Shown piece after piece: positions 37,301-49,300 of a stretch of 64,000 nucleotides of DNA. Made by a program: the position numbers and the translations under genes. Under the pieces are notes generated by a model. The model ran no database searches. It was not told the origin of the DNA and saw only the letters and a list, made by a program, of their open reading frames with translations. Source of the DNA: Gibbula magus. Lineage: Eukaryota; Mollusca; Gastropoda; Trochida; Trochidae. How positions within the stretch are numbered: position 1 is the first letter of the stretch; each line of letters begins with the position of its first letter. Where the stretch lies: positions 22,717,860-22,781,859 of the forward strand of contig OW388293.1 of assembly GCA_936450465.1 (NCBI GenBank), in the 5' to 3' direction.

Positions 37301-40300
37301 GAGTACGTGTTTATCGCCGTCGGAGAGAGAGAACAGCTGCGTGTTGCTTTCAAGAAGTGGTGCCCAACGGGGGAGGAAGTGTCATGGTTTGGGGAGGCAT
37401 ACTTGGTGAGATGCTGCTGGTTATCGTGAATTGAAATCTAACGGCTCAGCGTTATGTCGATGACATTCCCCGTCCCGTCGTCTGTTCCTTTATTCGACAA
37501 CAGGCACAAGGTGTGATCTTTCAACAAGACAATGCCAGACAGTTTCTTGCTAACAACAACATCGTTTTGCCGTGGTCAGCATGCTTGCCTGAGATGTCAC
37601 AGATCGAACATCTTTTTGAGACGCTATGGATCGTCATATTCGCTAATAACGACCACCTCCACAAAACTGCCTGCAACGTGTCCAAGTTCTCCAAGAAGAA
37701 TGGCAGCGCATTCAACGTAATGACGTCGACGTCAGGCGTTTGATTTTCCCCAAACTGCAATCACAGCAATCCAGAAATGGTTTTGATACCTACTGGCATA
37801 ACTGAACATATCAGTAATGTATAAAACAAATGTGTCATGTGTGATAATGTGTTTTATTCTTTTAAACCCTGCAATTCATTATGGTTAATTTCATCAGAAT
37901 TAATCCACCATATAACTTTGCTGTTGTGGAGATCGACTTAGGTCGAGATAAGTTCATTTCTGTTTGAAGTTGAGGTTTCCAGAAAAAACCAACAGGGCCT
38001 CAGTAGCAAGTGTGCCCTCCACGAACCGGATAACGGTGTCTACGAATTCTTCACAAAGGCAGTTTTTGTCACTCACTGCGCAATACAGGCTCTAAAAAAG
38101 GCAAGACTCTGTGAATGAGGTTCATTTTTGTGGATTCGACGTGGATTTGCCAAGGGATTCAAATTTGAACTCACAGCAGGCCAAGGGAGTTTGGTGATGG
38201 CATTGTTTTAATCACTCTGAATGTTAAGGCCGAGCATTGTCATCCATGAGTAATGGACAAGCATGATTGTCAAAATGACGTTCAAGGATGGGGACAAGGA
38301 TATCTCGTGTGTATCGCTCGGCATTTTGATTTCTATGTACCATGACAGGATCCATCTTATAGTTATTGGAAATGCATCTCCAGACCATAACTGAACCCAA
38401 ACCAAAGTTAACTGAAGCGTGGATGCTTCTTGGCGCTTCAAACACGTTTACGGACATTTAAGACATGTAAAAGGAATCAGCTCTTGTTTGACCAATGCAC
38501 CTTGCTCCATGATGTCAAATTCCTCTAACGTCGGGCCAAATCCCAATTCAAACAGGTTTTATAGAACTGGACGCCATACTGTTTGTGTTGCAATTGTGAA
38601 GATTATTTATCATTTTACACCTTTTGTCACATCCGATGGAAAGTGCCCTTCAGGAATCCGTGACGACCATTACTTTCTTGCAATTCCCGTTGTGCCCAAA
38701 TGGTTAAATTATTGGAACAATTAGTACTGGCGGTTGGTGCCCGGTTGAGACGGCGTGAGTTCGACACCCACAAGGGAATTATCGTGAAAAAAGTACAGAA
38801 TTTGTTTTATTATTACAGATAGCGTGATCCTAACATAATAATGTTTGATTTTGATGATCATTACAATTCAAAACTGCTAGATGTTATCATACATTTGAAT
38901 AGTTACAGAACATAGGAATATAAGTCATTTAGGTTGATTGAATACGCACCTCCTGAAGTTATTGGCATCCTCGATAGTCTCAGGCAGCTTCTTGTCGAGT
39001 GTTTCAGGCAGATAGAGGGAAAATACACCAGCAGCTATTGAGGCAGCTCCAAACACGATCAGAGGAAGTGACACCTTCAGATCTCCACCTACTATCACTC
39101 CCTGTTGAATACAATATCAAGACAATTGAATATATAATGAGCAATGAAATGCTCTACTACTTCCAATTGAACAAAGACAATCAGACCAGGTGCCATCTTC
39201 AGATCATCTCCAAGAATTACAATCTTGTTTATTGTCTTAATGTACATTTTGGCATGTGTTTTTACAGACATGAAAACTGTCATAAATTTTCTTTTATGCG
39301 AACAGAGCAACCTAACGTTTCAATTAAAATATTAATATTAGATCCTTCCACGATCAAATTGATCATCTAAGTCGTTTTTGATTAATCCATCACTTTTCTT
39401 ACCTACTACTTACAAATGTAACAAGCAAAAAAGTGAGCGTGGCTCACTAATACCCCCGACTGTTAAAGTTTGACGTCATTATTTTACTTTAAGAGAGAGG
39501 TGTCTGCACCCCTAAGGATTGATAAGCTATGAAATGTAATTGCTAAGATTAAACTGTTTGTGAAAAGGGTAGGACAAGTGTCGATCTTCATGTAAAAAAG
39601 GTGGTTTACGTAAAAATAGGAATAATAGTAACTTGAAAAGGTATGGGTAACATAATACACTACTGCTATTACCACTGATCACTGACCACAAATCACAACA
39701 CAGAAGTAGCTTCATTCATTCTAGCTCCGAATATGATGAAGTAAACAAATATTAAAAATCGCCTAAAATTCAAAATTCACCAAATCTCCAAGTGGTGAAG
39801 AAAACATACATGTGCCAAATTTGAAAAGGATGAGATGAATAGTTTTTATGCAATCGATTGGGAAAAAAATGCTGATAATATGACCAAGTTAAAAAATTAA
39901 AAAATTCACCAAAAATTAAAAAATTCACCAATTTGATTTAAACTTTGCACTGCACCTCTCCTAGTGGTAAAAAAGATATGTACCAAATTTGAAACGGATG
40001 AGATGAATAGTTTTTCTGTAATCGATCGGACAAAAAATGCTCAGAATTTGACTAAGTTAAAAAATAAAAAATCGCCAAAAATTCTAAAATTCACCAATTC
40101 GGTTTAAACTTCGCACTGCACCTCTCCTAGTGGTGGAAAAGACATGTACCAAATTTGAAAAGAATGAGATGAATAGTTTTTCTGTAATCGATCGGACAAA
40201 AATTGTCTTCGGACGGAAGGAAGGAAGGACAGACGGACGGACGGACAGAAGGACGGACGGACGGAATCATTGGTATTACTATATACCCCCGACCTTTTTA

Positions 40301-43300
40301 GGTCGGAGGTATAATAAAGGGCCTTTACATGTGACCCAGAGGACCTGACAAGTAGCAATGACGTAGTTCCTTCTATCTGAAATCAGTTACATCAATTTCA
40401 TACTATTGTGAATTATGAGGGCAATAAGATGGGAAAGAATGCTTTCGTCTGCCAGTTTACAACTCAAAGTCCAAATTCTACCAATAGCACTGTGATGAGA
40501 ATTGACCTAATATTTCATGTCCAGTTTTAAACACTAACGTTGTAATCATTATTGAGTAAAATTCCTACCAAATCAGCAATGTAAGGGGAGACCATTCCTC
40601 CAATTCTTGCACAGAATGAGCTGCTTCCAACCCCCGAGTTCCTCACAATAGTAGGAAACAGCTCCGAGGAATTGATGTAAATGATAGCAGCTGCTCCAGA
40701 TATCCCAAACTTTCCAATCTTATCGAAAATTCATCACAAATAAGTGCTTTCCCTCACACTGAGACACCAGTTTCAGGGTCCAGACATTGAGGAGCAACGC
40801 CAGCTCGTTAAGTTGTCATCGATTGAAAATCAAGCAATGTGAACATGTGCAAAGCCATAGTATGAGGATGTAGACATCCCATGAACTAGGATAAATGAAG
40901 CCTATAGATAAAGTAGAACATGGATATAACTCACTCCAAAGGACCAAAGAATTTAATTTGCTATTGCCGCTGTTCATTTTTTGCGTTTGGTATATTACAT
41001 AGGGCTTACATGGGACCTTTAAATTTGTTGCTATATCCGTTTGTTGGCTATATCCTTGTTCTACTGTATGTTGTTCTCCCTAATTACATATAGTGATGTA
41101 GACTTATTTTAATCAGTATAATGCGTTCATTAAATTTCTGAAGGTAATACAGGTATTATCTCTACCTGCGATTCCTTAGCTTTCAGTGAATATGGTCGAA
41201 AATATGGTATTCCATTTACATACATGTCAAACTAAATTTTAATGAATGATTGAAAGAAGCTCTCGTAAAATCACTGACTTATTAAAAATGATATCTTTAC
41301 CTGAGGTCCCATAGAGTACGGGAAACATGGTTGATATACAGGCAATACCACCAACAAACATACAGACACAGTGGAGCAGCTTCCTGCCAGCTCGATCCAG
41401 AAGTAACATGCAGAAAAAGTAGGAGGCCATCTCGACAAGGTTGGCAATGGTGAAGTTGAGGTAGATGTCTCCGCTGAGATTCTGTACATTCAGACCGAGT
41501 CCATAGTAGACCATACTGCACACAAACCTGCAGAATATGTAGTTGAGTGGGACAGGCTTGACAGTATAATGAAACACACGAGTGTTTGACCATCGCAGTA
41601 ATAAATTAGCAACATATGGTAGCCGTGACGGTATTATGTAATGTATTTGAACATTTTTTATTTGTCTTTTGTTCATTACTAATTGAATTGAATATTTAAC
41701 CTGTTTGGCTTAAAGCTATGTATTGAAGAAATTAGTCAAAATCAATTACTTTGATTTTCTGAATTTGAATTAAACTTTTTCAGAAACAAAATTAAAAAGT
41801 CATGTTCCTGAGGGGACAATTAGGTCAAGTATTGAAGTTTTAATTTGACAATAGAGGTTGTATCCATAATCTATTTCCTATAAACAAAGACATATGGCAG
41901 TAAGGCATGCAGAAGGCAGATGGAAGGCTGGTGTATCATCGTGAACATATGTCGATCACTGAATGGACGCAAATTTTTTAAGAACAAAATTTTAGAAATG
42001 TCACTAGCAGGTCATAGAATATGGCATAGTTCAAAGAATAAAAGTCGAGTTTTGAATATTTAATCACTGGCATTACCAGTTATAAAATATGACAAGGCTC
42101 ATTATCAACAGTGATCTAGTTTTGAACATCTTGGTGACACTCTCTCGCTTCCCTGTCTCCTCTTGCTGCATTTTCTCCAGCATGACCTCCGGGAGCTCCA
42201 CCTTATTGTACTTGGCCATCTTCCGGACGATCTCCTGGGCCTCGCTTATCCGTCCTCTCGACATCAGCCATCTTGGAGACTCGGGCAGAATCCTGGATTA
42301 GTGGAGTGAGATGACTGAGTTAAATACCACTATCACTTATATTTACCTTTATGAGTGGTATAATTTACGAGGGGCGTTCAATAAGTGTTGCAAGCGGGGC
42401 ATTGGTGTTTACATAAACAGTGTCAGCTTATAGCAGGTGTTATTATAGTCAAAACATAACATTGACACATGTCAAAACAATTTCTAGACATAACAATTAT
42501 TTAGATATAATAGCTGCGCTGACCTAGGGGTCTCCATAATCATGGATTCTCTCAAACATGAACAACGCGCTGTGATCAAGTTCCTTACTAAAGAGGGATG
42601 CAAAGCTACAGAAATACATAATCGTATGTGTAATGTGATGGGTAAGGATGCTCCTAACTTTTCAACAGTTTGTCGCTGGTCTCTTCAGTTCAAGCGGGGC
42701 AGGGAGTCCTTAGACGATGACCCACGGTCAGGCAGGCCATCTGAAGTCACCCGACCGGAAGTTATTGCCGCTATCGAAAGACGAATTTTAGCTGACCGCC
42801 GTGTTAAAGTTTCTGAACTGTCTTTGGAATTCCAGATATCAGTTGGAAGTGTTGAAAAAATAATTCATGACCATCTTGGTATGTCCAAGGTATCTGCAAG
42901 ATGGGTACCCAGAAACCTCACAGCACAAGATCGCCAGAAAAGAACCGAAAGTTGCATGGAGCTCCTGGATCGGTTTAATGCGGATGAAGCCAGGTTTTTG
43001 TCTCGTCTGGTGACAGGTGACGAAACCTGGATCCACCACTGGGACCCGGAAACTAAACTGGAATCCAAGCAATGGAAGCATCCGAGTTTACCGCCTCTCC
43101 TGAAGTTTCGCACTCAACCATCAGCTGGCAAGGTTATGGCGACAATCTTTTGGGATGCAAAAGGCATATTATTATTTGATTACTTGCCAACCAAAACTAC
43201 AATGAATGGTCAATATTATGCCAACCTAATGCAAGAATTGCGAAAAGACAATTCGACAGAAACGCCGTGGAATGTTGACACGTGGTGTTCTGATTTTGCA

Positions 43301-46300
43301 TGACAACGCTCCAGTCCACAAGTCAAGAGTTGCACAGGCCGCTATACGTGATTGTGGATTCGAACAGCTTAACCACCCACCCTACAGCCCAGACCTAGCC
43401 CCCAGTGACTACTTCCTGTTCAGAAACCTGAAATCCGCCCTACGCGGAAGGCACTTCCGGGATGACGAAGACGTCAAAGCTGCCACAGAGGCGTGGTTAG
43501 GGGGGCAAACAGAAGACTTCTACAAAAGCGGCATCAAAAGTCTTAAAGAGAAATGGAATAAGTGTATTGAGGTGAAGGGTAACTATATTGAAAAATAAAA
43601 GTAAAAAATTTACTACGCGAGTTGTTTTTATATTGAAGTTGCAACACTTATTGAACGCCCCGTAGCATTCGGATGATTGTTTCCGAGATGACAACATATT
43701 TATAAGGGCTTGATTTCCTCATTGATTGATTTCTTATATGTTTACAATTCTGGATGAGTGCAGTGTATTGATTGTGATTTAAATGCCACTATCACTTGTA
43801 TTTAACTTTCTTTCCAGGTGGTATTTTAAGCATTAGGATGAAACCTAAGATTGCCGGTTGCATCAACATGTGGCATTGCACTGAATGTCAGTGTATCATT
43901 GCATCCAAACCTTACTGTGTGTAGAACAGGTACCTAAAGCAGATAAAGTAACCCTGATTTTAGAAAGCTTGGCATAAGTAATTCACTTGTTCTTACATCA
44001 ACTACCAAAGAGTTTTGTCAAAAACTTAAGTGTGTCATAAGTCCAGGACAAATTCTTAGATATGATGTTGTGGATCTGTTTACCATTGTTCCCATTAGAG
44101 AAACCCTGCACATCCTTCGCCACCTTATTGACAACCTAAATACTCCCTGGACACAAACCTCACCACTGACTGCATCACTAAGCTCATTTCTGACTCCTTC
44201 ATCTCCACCTACTTCATCTGGGGTGATGATCTCTATGAGCATATCCATGTTGTGCCCAAGGATACCCTCTTTCACTATCTTCTCAGCAATATGTATGACC
44301 TCTTTTGAACAGCATGCCCTCACCATCTCACTAATCCATCCACATTTTACTGCGGTTTTATTACATTTTACTGCAGGTTATACATTTAATCGCATGTATT
44401 ACATCATATTAAACAAACCTAGTCATCTGCACTGGTAACAATATTATCGAAACCCCTGTTTACCGCAAACCAACGCACTCTGACCAATACATCCACTGAC
44501 CAATGACTCCAACCACCCACTCAGAACTAAAACCTGCATCACCTTCACCATAACCCGCCGTGTTATCAAGCCTCTGACCCCCTGATTCCGAACTCAATCA
44601 CTTCTGGCACGTCTTATCCCAACCCAACAACTACTCATTTCAACTTTTTTTTTTTTTTTTTTTATTCCACATTTTTTTGATACACAGGTTTACAAATATA
44701 CACTCTTCGTTGGTTTCACAGATTGGGTACAGGGTACATTTGATACAAAACATTTGTTAGAAAGATTCGGATGGACATAAGGTAAAGTATTATGTAACAA
44801 AACATTACGTAAATAAGTGGTGGCAACTCGACCAAAATTTCACAAATTTGTCGTGCTGACATGAGGAATAAGCTATAGCCTTTGTTATATCATAATAGTG
44901 TGATAACTCTCTTTGGATTCTATCCATAGTGAGATTAGAGTTTTTATTATGACAATTCAAGATAAGTTTCTTGGTTACAAGAATAATTACATTTAGAGGG
45001 TCATTGTTTTTGGCTAGATATCCAAGTAAAATAGTTTTCTTGGTGAATATTATTTTTAAATGTGCATTTGAATTTATCCACTGTTGGATATCTTTCCAAA
45101 GAGAGTTTATATGTGAGCACTCCCAAAATAAATGATCAATATCACAAATGCCATCTTTACAGAAAAGGCACATAGGAGAGTCAATGTATTTGATTTTGTA
45201 GAGATATGAATATACAGGTAAAATTCTATGTATAAGTCTATATTGAAACCACCGCAATTCGGTACATTCGGTACATCTGAAAGGCATTTCATTAATTGTT
45301 CTCCACTCAGAATCAGAGTAAGTTTCGTTCAAAATCTCTTCCCATTTCTGATGATATTTAAGTTTTTTAAAGGAATTGTCTAGTAGGATGTCGTAATAAT
45401 GTTTTGATCCTTTAAGATCAGCCCGAAGTTGACGGTGATTGTAGGGCATTATGGGAATTTCTGGTATATGACCCTCCTCGTTTTCAAACGTATTCATGTA
45501 CTCCTTAACTGCATTTTTGAGCCCTAAGAAGGTCACCGGATCACATTTTACTTTATAAATATTTATAAATTGTTCATATGATAACAAAATGCCTTTATCA
45601 TTCACCAGGTCACTCACAAATTTTACACCAGCTGAGTACATCTTTTTATAAAAAACGGATTCCTTATTAATTTTTATGTTATCATTATACCAAATAAATT
45701 GGGAATATATATCCCTTTTTATAGATTTACATTTTGATAAATACATAATCCATGCTAGTAATGTATCTTTCCAAAACATGTTAGTTACCTTTGGAACAAC
45801 AAGCTCCTTTATATAACTGGAATCCATCTCTAATATATTTGTTGGTAATATTTCATTATTAAAAACAAAGTAGGTTGTTTTGTTAGCTGTGTTGTAAAAA
45901 CGTTTTAACCATGCTATTTTTTGTGCAGCCATGTAGTGTTTTATTTGTGGAACTTTAATGCCCCCGTTTGGAATACTACCTACAATAATATCACGTTTAA
46001 CTTTATCGGGTTTTCCTTTCCATATGAAATCAAAACATTTTGATTGAAAAGCTTGCAAAACATTATCTGATGGGGATGGAATAGATGTACAGACATGGGT
46101 TATTTTTGGTAACAGCAATGATTTCAAGACCGTGTTCCGACCAAGTGGAGTGAGAATGCGACATTTCCAAATCTTCATTTGGTTTTCCATATCTTTGAAC
46201 TTATCCATATAATTTTCTTCAATCATATTTTCGAGATCAATATGAAATTTTATTCCCAATAGCTTAAAAGAATGTACCCATTCTAAATTCCAGTCTTCAC

Positions 46301-49300
46301 AAAGCTTGAGTCTACTTCGTTTTTTTGAACCAATCCAAATTAATTTTGTTTTTTCTACGTTTACCTTAAGTCCAGAAAAGCGTTCAAAAAATGTCAATGT
46401 ACTTAGAACTTCGTAGAGGCATTTTTCAGATCCATCTAACATTAGGGATATGTCATCCGCAAATAGAGCTAGAAGATGTTCAATATTTCCTATTTTTATA
46501 CCTTTGACTTCTTTGTTAGCTTTTAGTAATATTGTCAATATTTCCGTACAAAGAATAAATAAGTAAGGAGAAATTGGGTCTCCTTGACGACATCCTCTAC
46601 TTAACTTAAAAAACGAGGAAGGGAATCCATTTATGAGGACACATGATTCCGAATTGTGATAAAGAATATCAACCCATTTCCGAAAAGAGGGTCCGAAATT
46701 ATAAAATTTAAGAGCATTTTGTATGAATTTCCAATCAATTGAATCAAATGCTTTTTCAAAATCAACTGACATCAATAGACCCGGAGTTTGGTATGTTTCG
46801 GTATGCTCCATTACATCATAAATTTGCCGTGTAACTTCACCTATATATCTCCCCGGAAGAAAGCCCTTTTGCTCTTCGCTTATTATGGTAAGAAGGACGG
46901 ATTTAAGACGACGCGCAATTCCTGCCGATGCAAGCTTATACGAAACATTAAGCAGAGAGATTGGTCTCCAGTTTTTTAGAAATCGTTTCGATTTATTTTC
47001 TTTTGGAATACAGGTGATAACACCTTGCGTTTGAGTTATTGAAAGGGAACCTGTTTTGTAGGCATAATTTAGTGACTTTAATAAGTATTTATTCAAATCT
47101 CGCCAAAAAAACTTTACGAATTCTGTTGTGAAACCATCTGGGCCTGGTCTTTTATCATTCTTCATGTTTTTTAAAGCTGCAAGTACTTCATCGTAAGTTA
47201 ATACTCCTTCAATCCGTGCTGAATCATTATCGTCCAGTTTTTTACTTACTTGTTCAGGAAGTAATTCATCAAGATCTATTTGTCTACAATCTCGGCTAGA
47301 GTATAATGATTTATAAAACTTCACAGTTTCTTTCAAAATATCACTGGTTGATGTAATTAGATCTCCATCTTTATCCTCTAACTCTGTAATTGCTTTGTTT
47401 AAGAAATTTCGCGATTCTAGCTTCAAAAAGAATTTTGTTGGTTTTTCACCATTTTCAACCCATTTAGCCTTTGATCTAATGAAACTTCCTTTCGCTCTAA
47501 TAGTACTTATTTCTTCAAGTTCACTATTTACGGCTTTAATATCATTTAAAATATCCTCTTTTTCACTAATATTTTGTGATTTATCTAGTTCTACTGTTAA
47601 TCTGTTTAATGTTGTGTACAATTTAGTTTCAGCATTTTCCATTTTCTTCTTCTCTGTGCTCCCAAACAATATAGATTTCCCCCTGATCATCATCAAAATA
47701 GTTTCCCAAAGAAGTTGGTCAGATATTGAGAAAACATCTTCATTTTCAGTTACACGATACTGGCTCAATGTCTCCGTTATAGTTTTTTTTACCAGCGCAA
47801 CATAATCTTTGTCGTATAACAATGAATTATTAAATTTCCAAAAGCCTTTACCTCTTTTAACTTCATTAATTTTGATTGAGAGTTCTAGAAGAGCATGGTC
47901 AGTTTTGAAACCTGGATTAATAGATGTAGATGTTATAGACGAGAGTAAATTATGTGAGATCAGAAAGAAATCAAGACGCGACTGTTTTAAAGGGGTTGGC
48001 TGACGCCAGGTATATCTTCTCTCATCTAAATTGCGTTCCCGCCAAACGTCTTTAAGATCGAAAACATGCTGTAGTTCTAAAACCCTATTTCTCGCATTTG
48101 GGTTGTTGATATGTTTATAATTAAATTGATCAATGAGTGGGTCTAGCACCAGATTCCAGTCGCCGCAAAGTATCAAATATTCTCCTTCAGATTCTTCTAT
48201 TATATCAGAAAGTTTATCATAAAATTCCGGTGAGTCGATATTGGGTCCATAGATATTTAAAAGGAAATAAGTACAATTTTCTATTTCTACATCAACAGCA
48301 TTAAAGTTGCCATTTTCATCCGAGTATTCCTTTATCACTTTAAATTCAAAATTATTATTGAATAGAATAGCCGTACCTCGTGCATTTGATTGAAATGAAC
48401 TAAAGTAGCATTCAGAGTATCCCCATTGCTGTTTGATAAGTTGTTCTTTATCCTTAGTGAAATGAACATCCTGAAGACAATAAATAGATGCCTTTTTCTG
48501 TTTTAGGAAATGAAAAACTTGCCTTCGTTTCTTGATGTCACTGATACCCCTACAGTTCATTGAAATAACTGATAGATCTGTCATGGTACTAGATAAGAAA
48601 ATAACCTTGTCGAAATGTCCCTATCCAATGAAACACTATTTGAGTGATGTGCAAATTTTGTAACTTCCAATTTGGTAGATGTAGTGGAAAAGAAATTATG
48701 AAAAGAAAAATTCAATGAATCCATACAAAAGGAAAAGCTATCAATCGATAGCTGATAATAGTGTGAGTACAAAACTAGGAAAGAATAAAGGAAGATAAAA
48801 TACAAAATGGGGCAAGCCATTTTGATTGATTATAAAAAGAAATGAACGAGTGGAGATCCGATCCACGGGCATATAATGCGTTAATAAAATTAATTAAAAT
48901 TGACCTTATTTTGCAGCACAATATTTAAGAAAATTAACTTTTCAATAATAAAAAAATAACAAATTAAAAAAATAAAACCAAGGAAAAGTGGTGTCTCATT
49001 GAAAATAAAGTAAGATCCCCTCAATACAGGAACATAACAAAACAAACAAAAAGAGCAAAAAAGGCTAGATAAATAGAGTTCTTGCATGGCACCTAAGGAT
49101 TGGAGAACCCTTTGGAAAGCTAGACATCTAATCACAGAAACTATCACTAGTAGTATCTTATGAAATTAAAGTAAAACCGTCATATTAAAAACCAACAATT
49201 AAACAGTATTCAGAACTAATAATGGGGGAATGATCGCTTAAACACACCTGCACTTTGACACCAGGTGAGCACAAGCGTGATCCTCGTGCTTTACATGTAA

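Larger units (their letters stand above)
31595..37760 (+). mobile_element. Tc1-like transposon, copy 2, split by a hAT insertion
   Basis: The left end is TA then AACTCACGGGC, as in the Tc1 at 10.15-11.52 kb. About 120 bases after GGGCA, including most of the inverted repeat, are missing compared with that copy. Transposase sequence runs to 31839 and resumes at 37039, so both sides of the hAT element belong to one Tc1. The right inverted repeat is not found: homology stops near 37740. It is in the last intron of SLC22 copy B, on the opposite strand. Confidence 0.85.

Noticed and set aside
44070..44438. Independent 122-codon gene
   Set aside because: The frame overlaps Penelope-like reverse transcriptase blocks (VDLFTIVPIRETLH) and is part of that decayed element.
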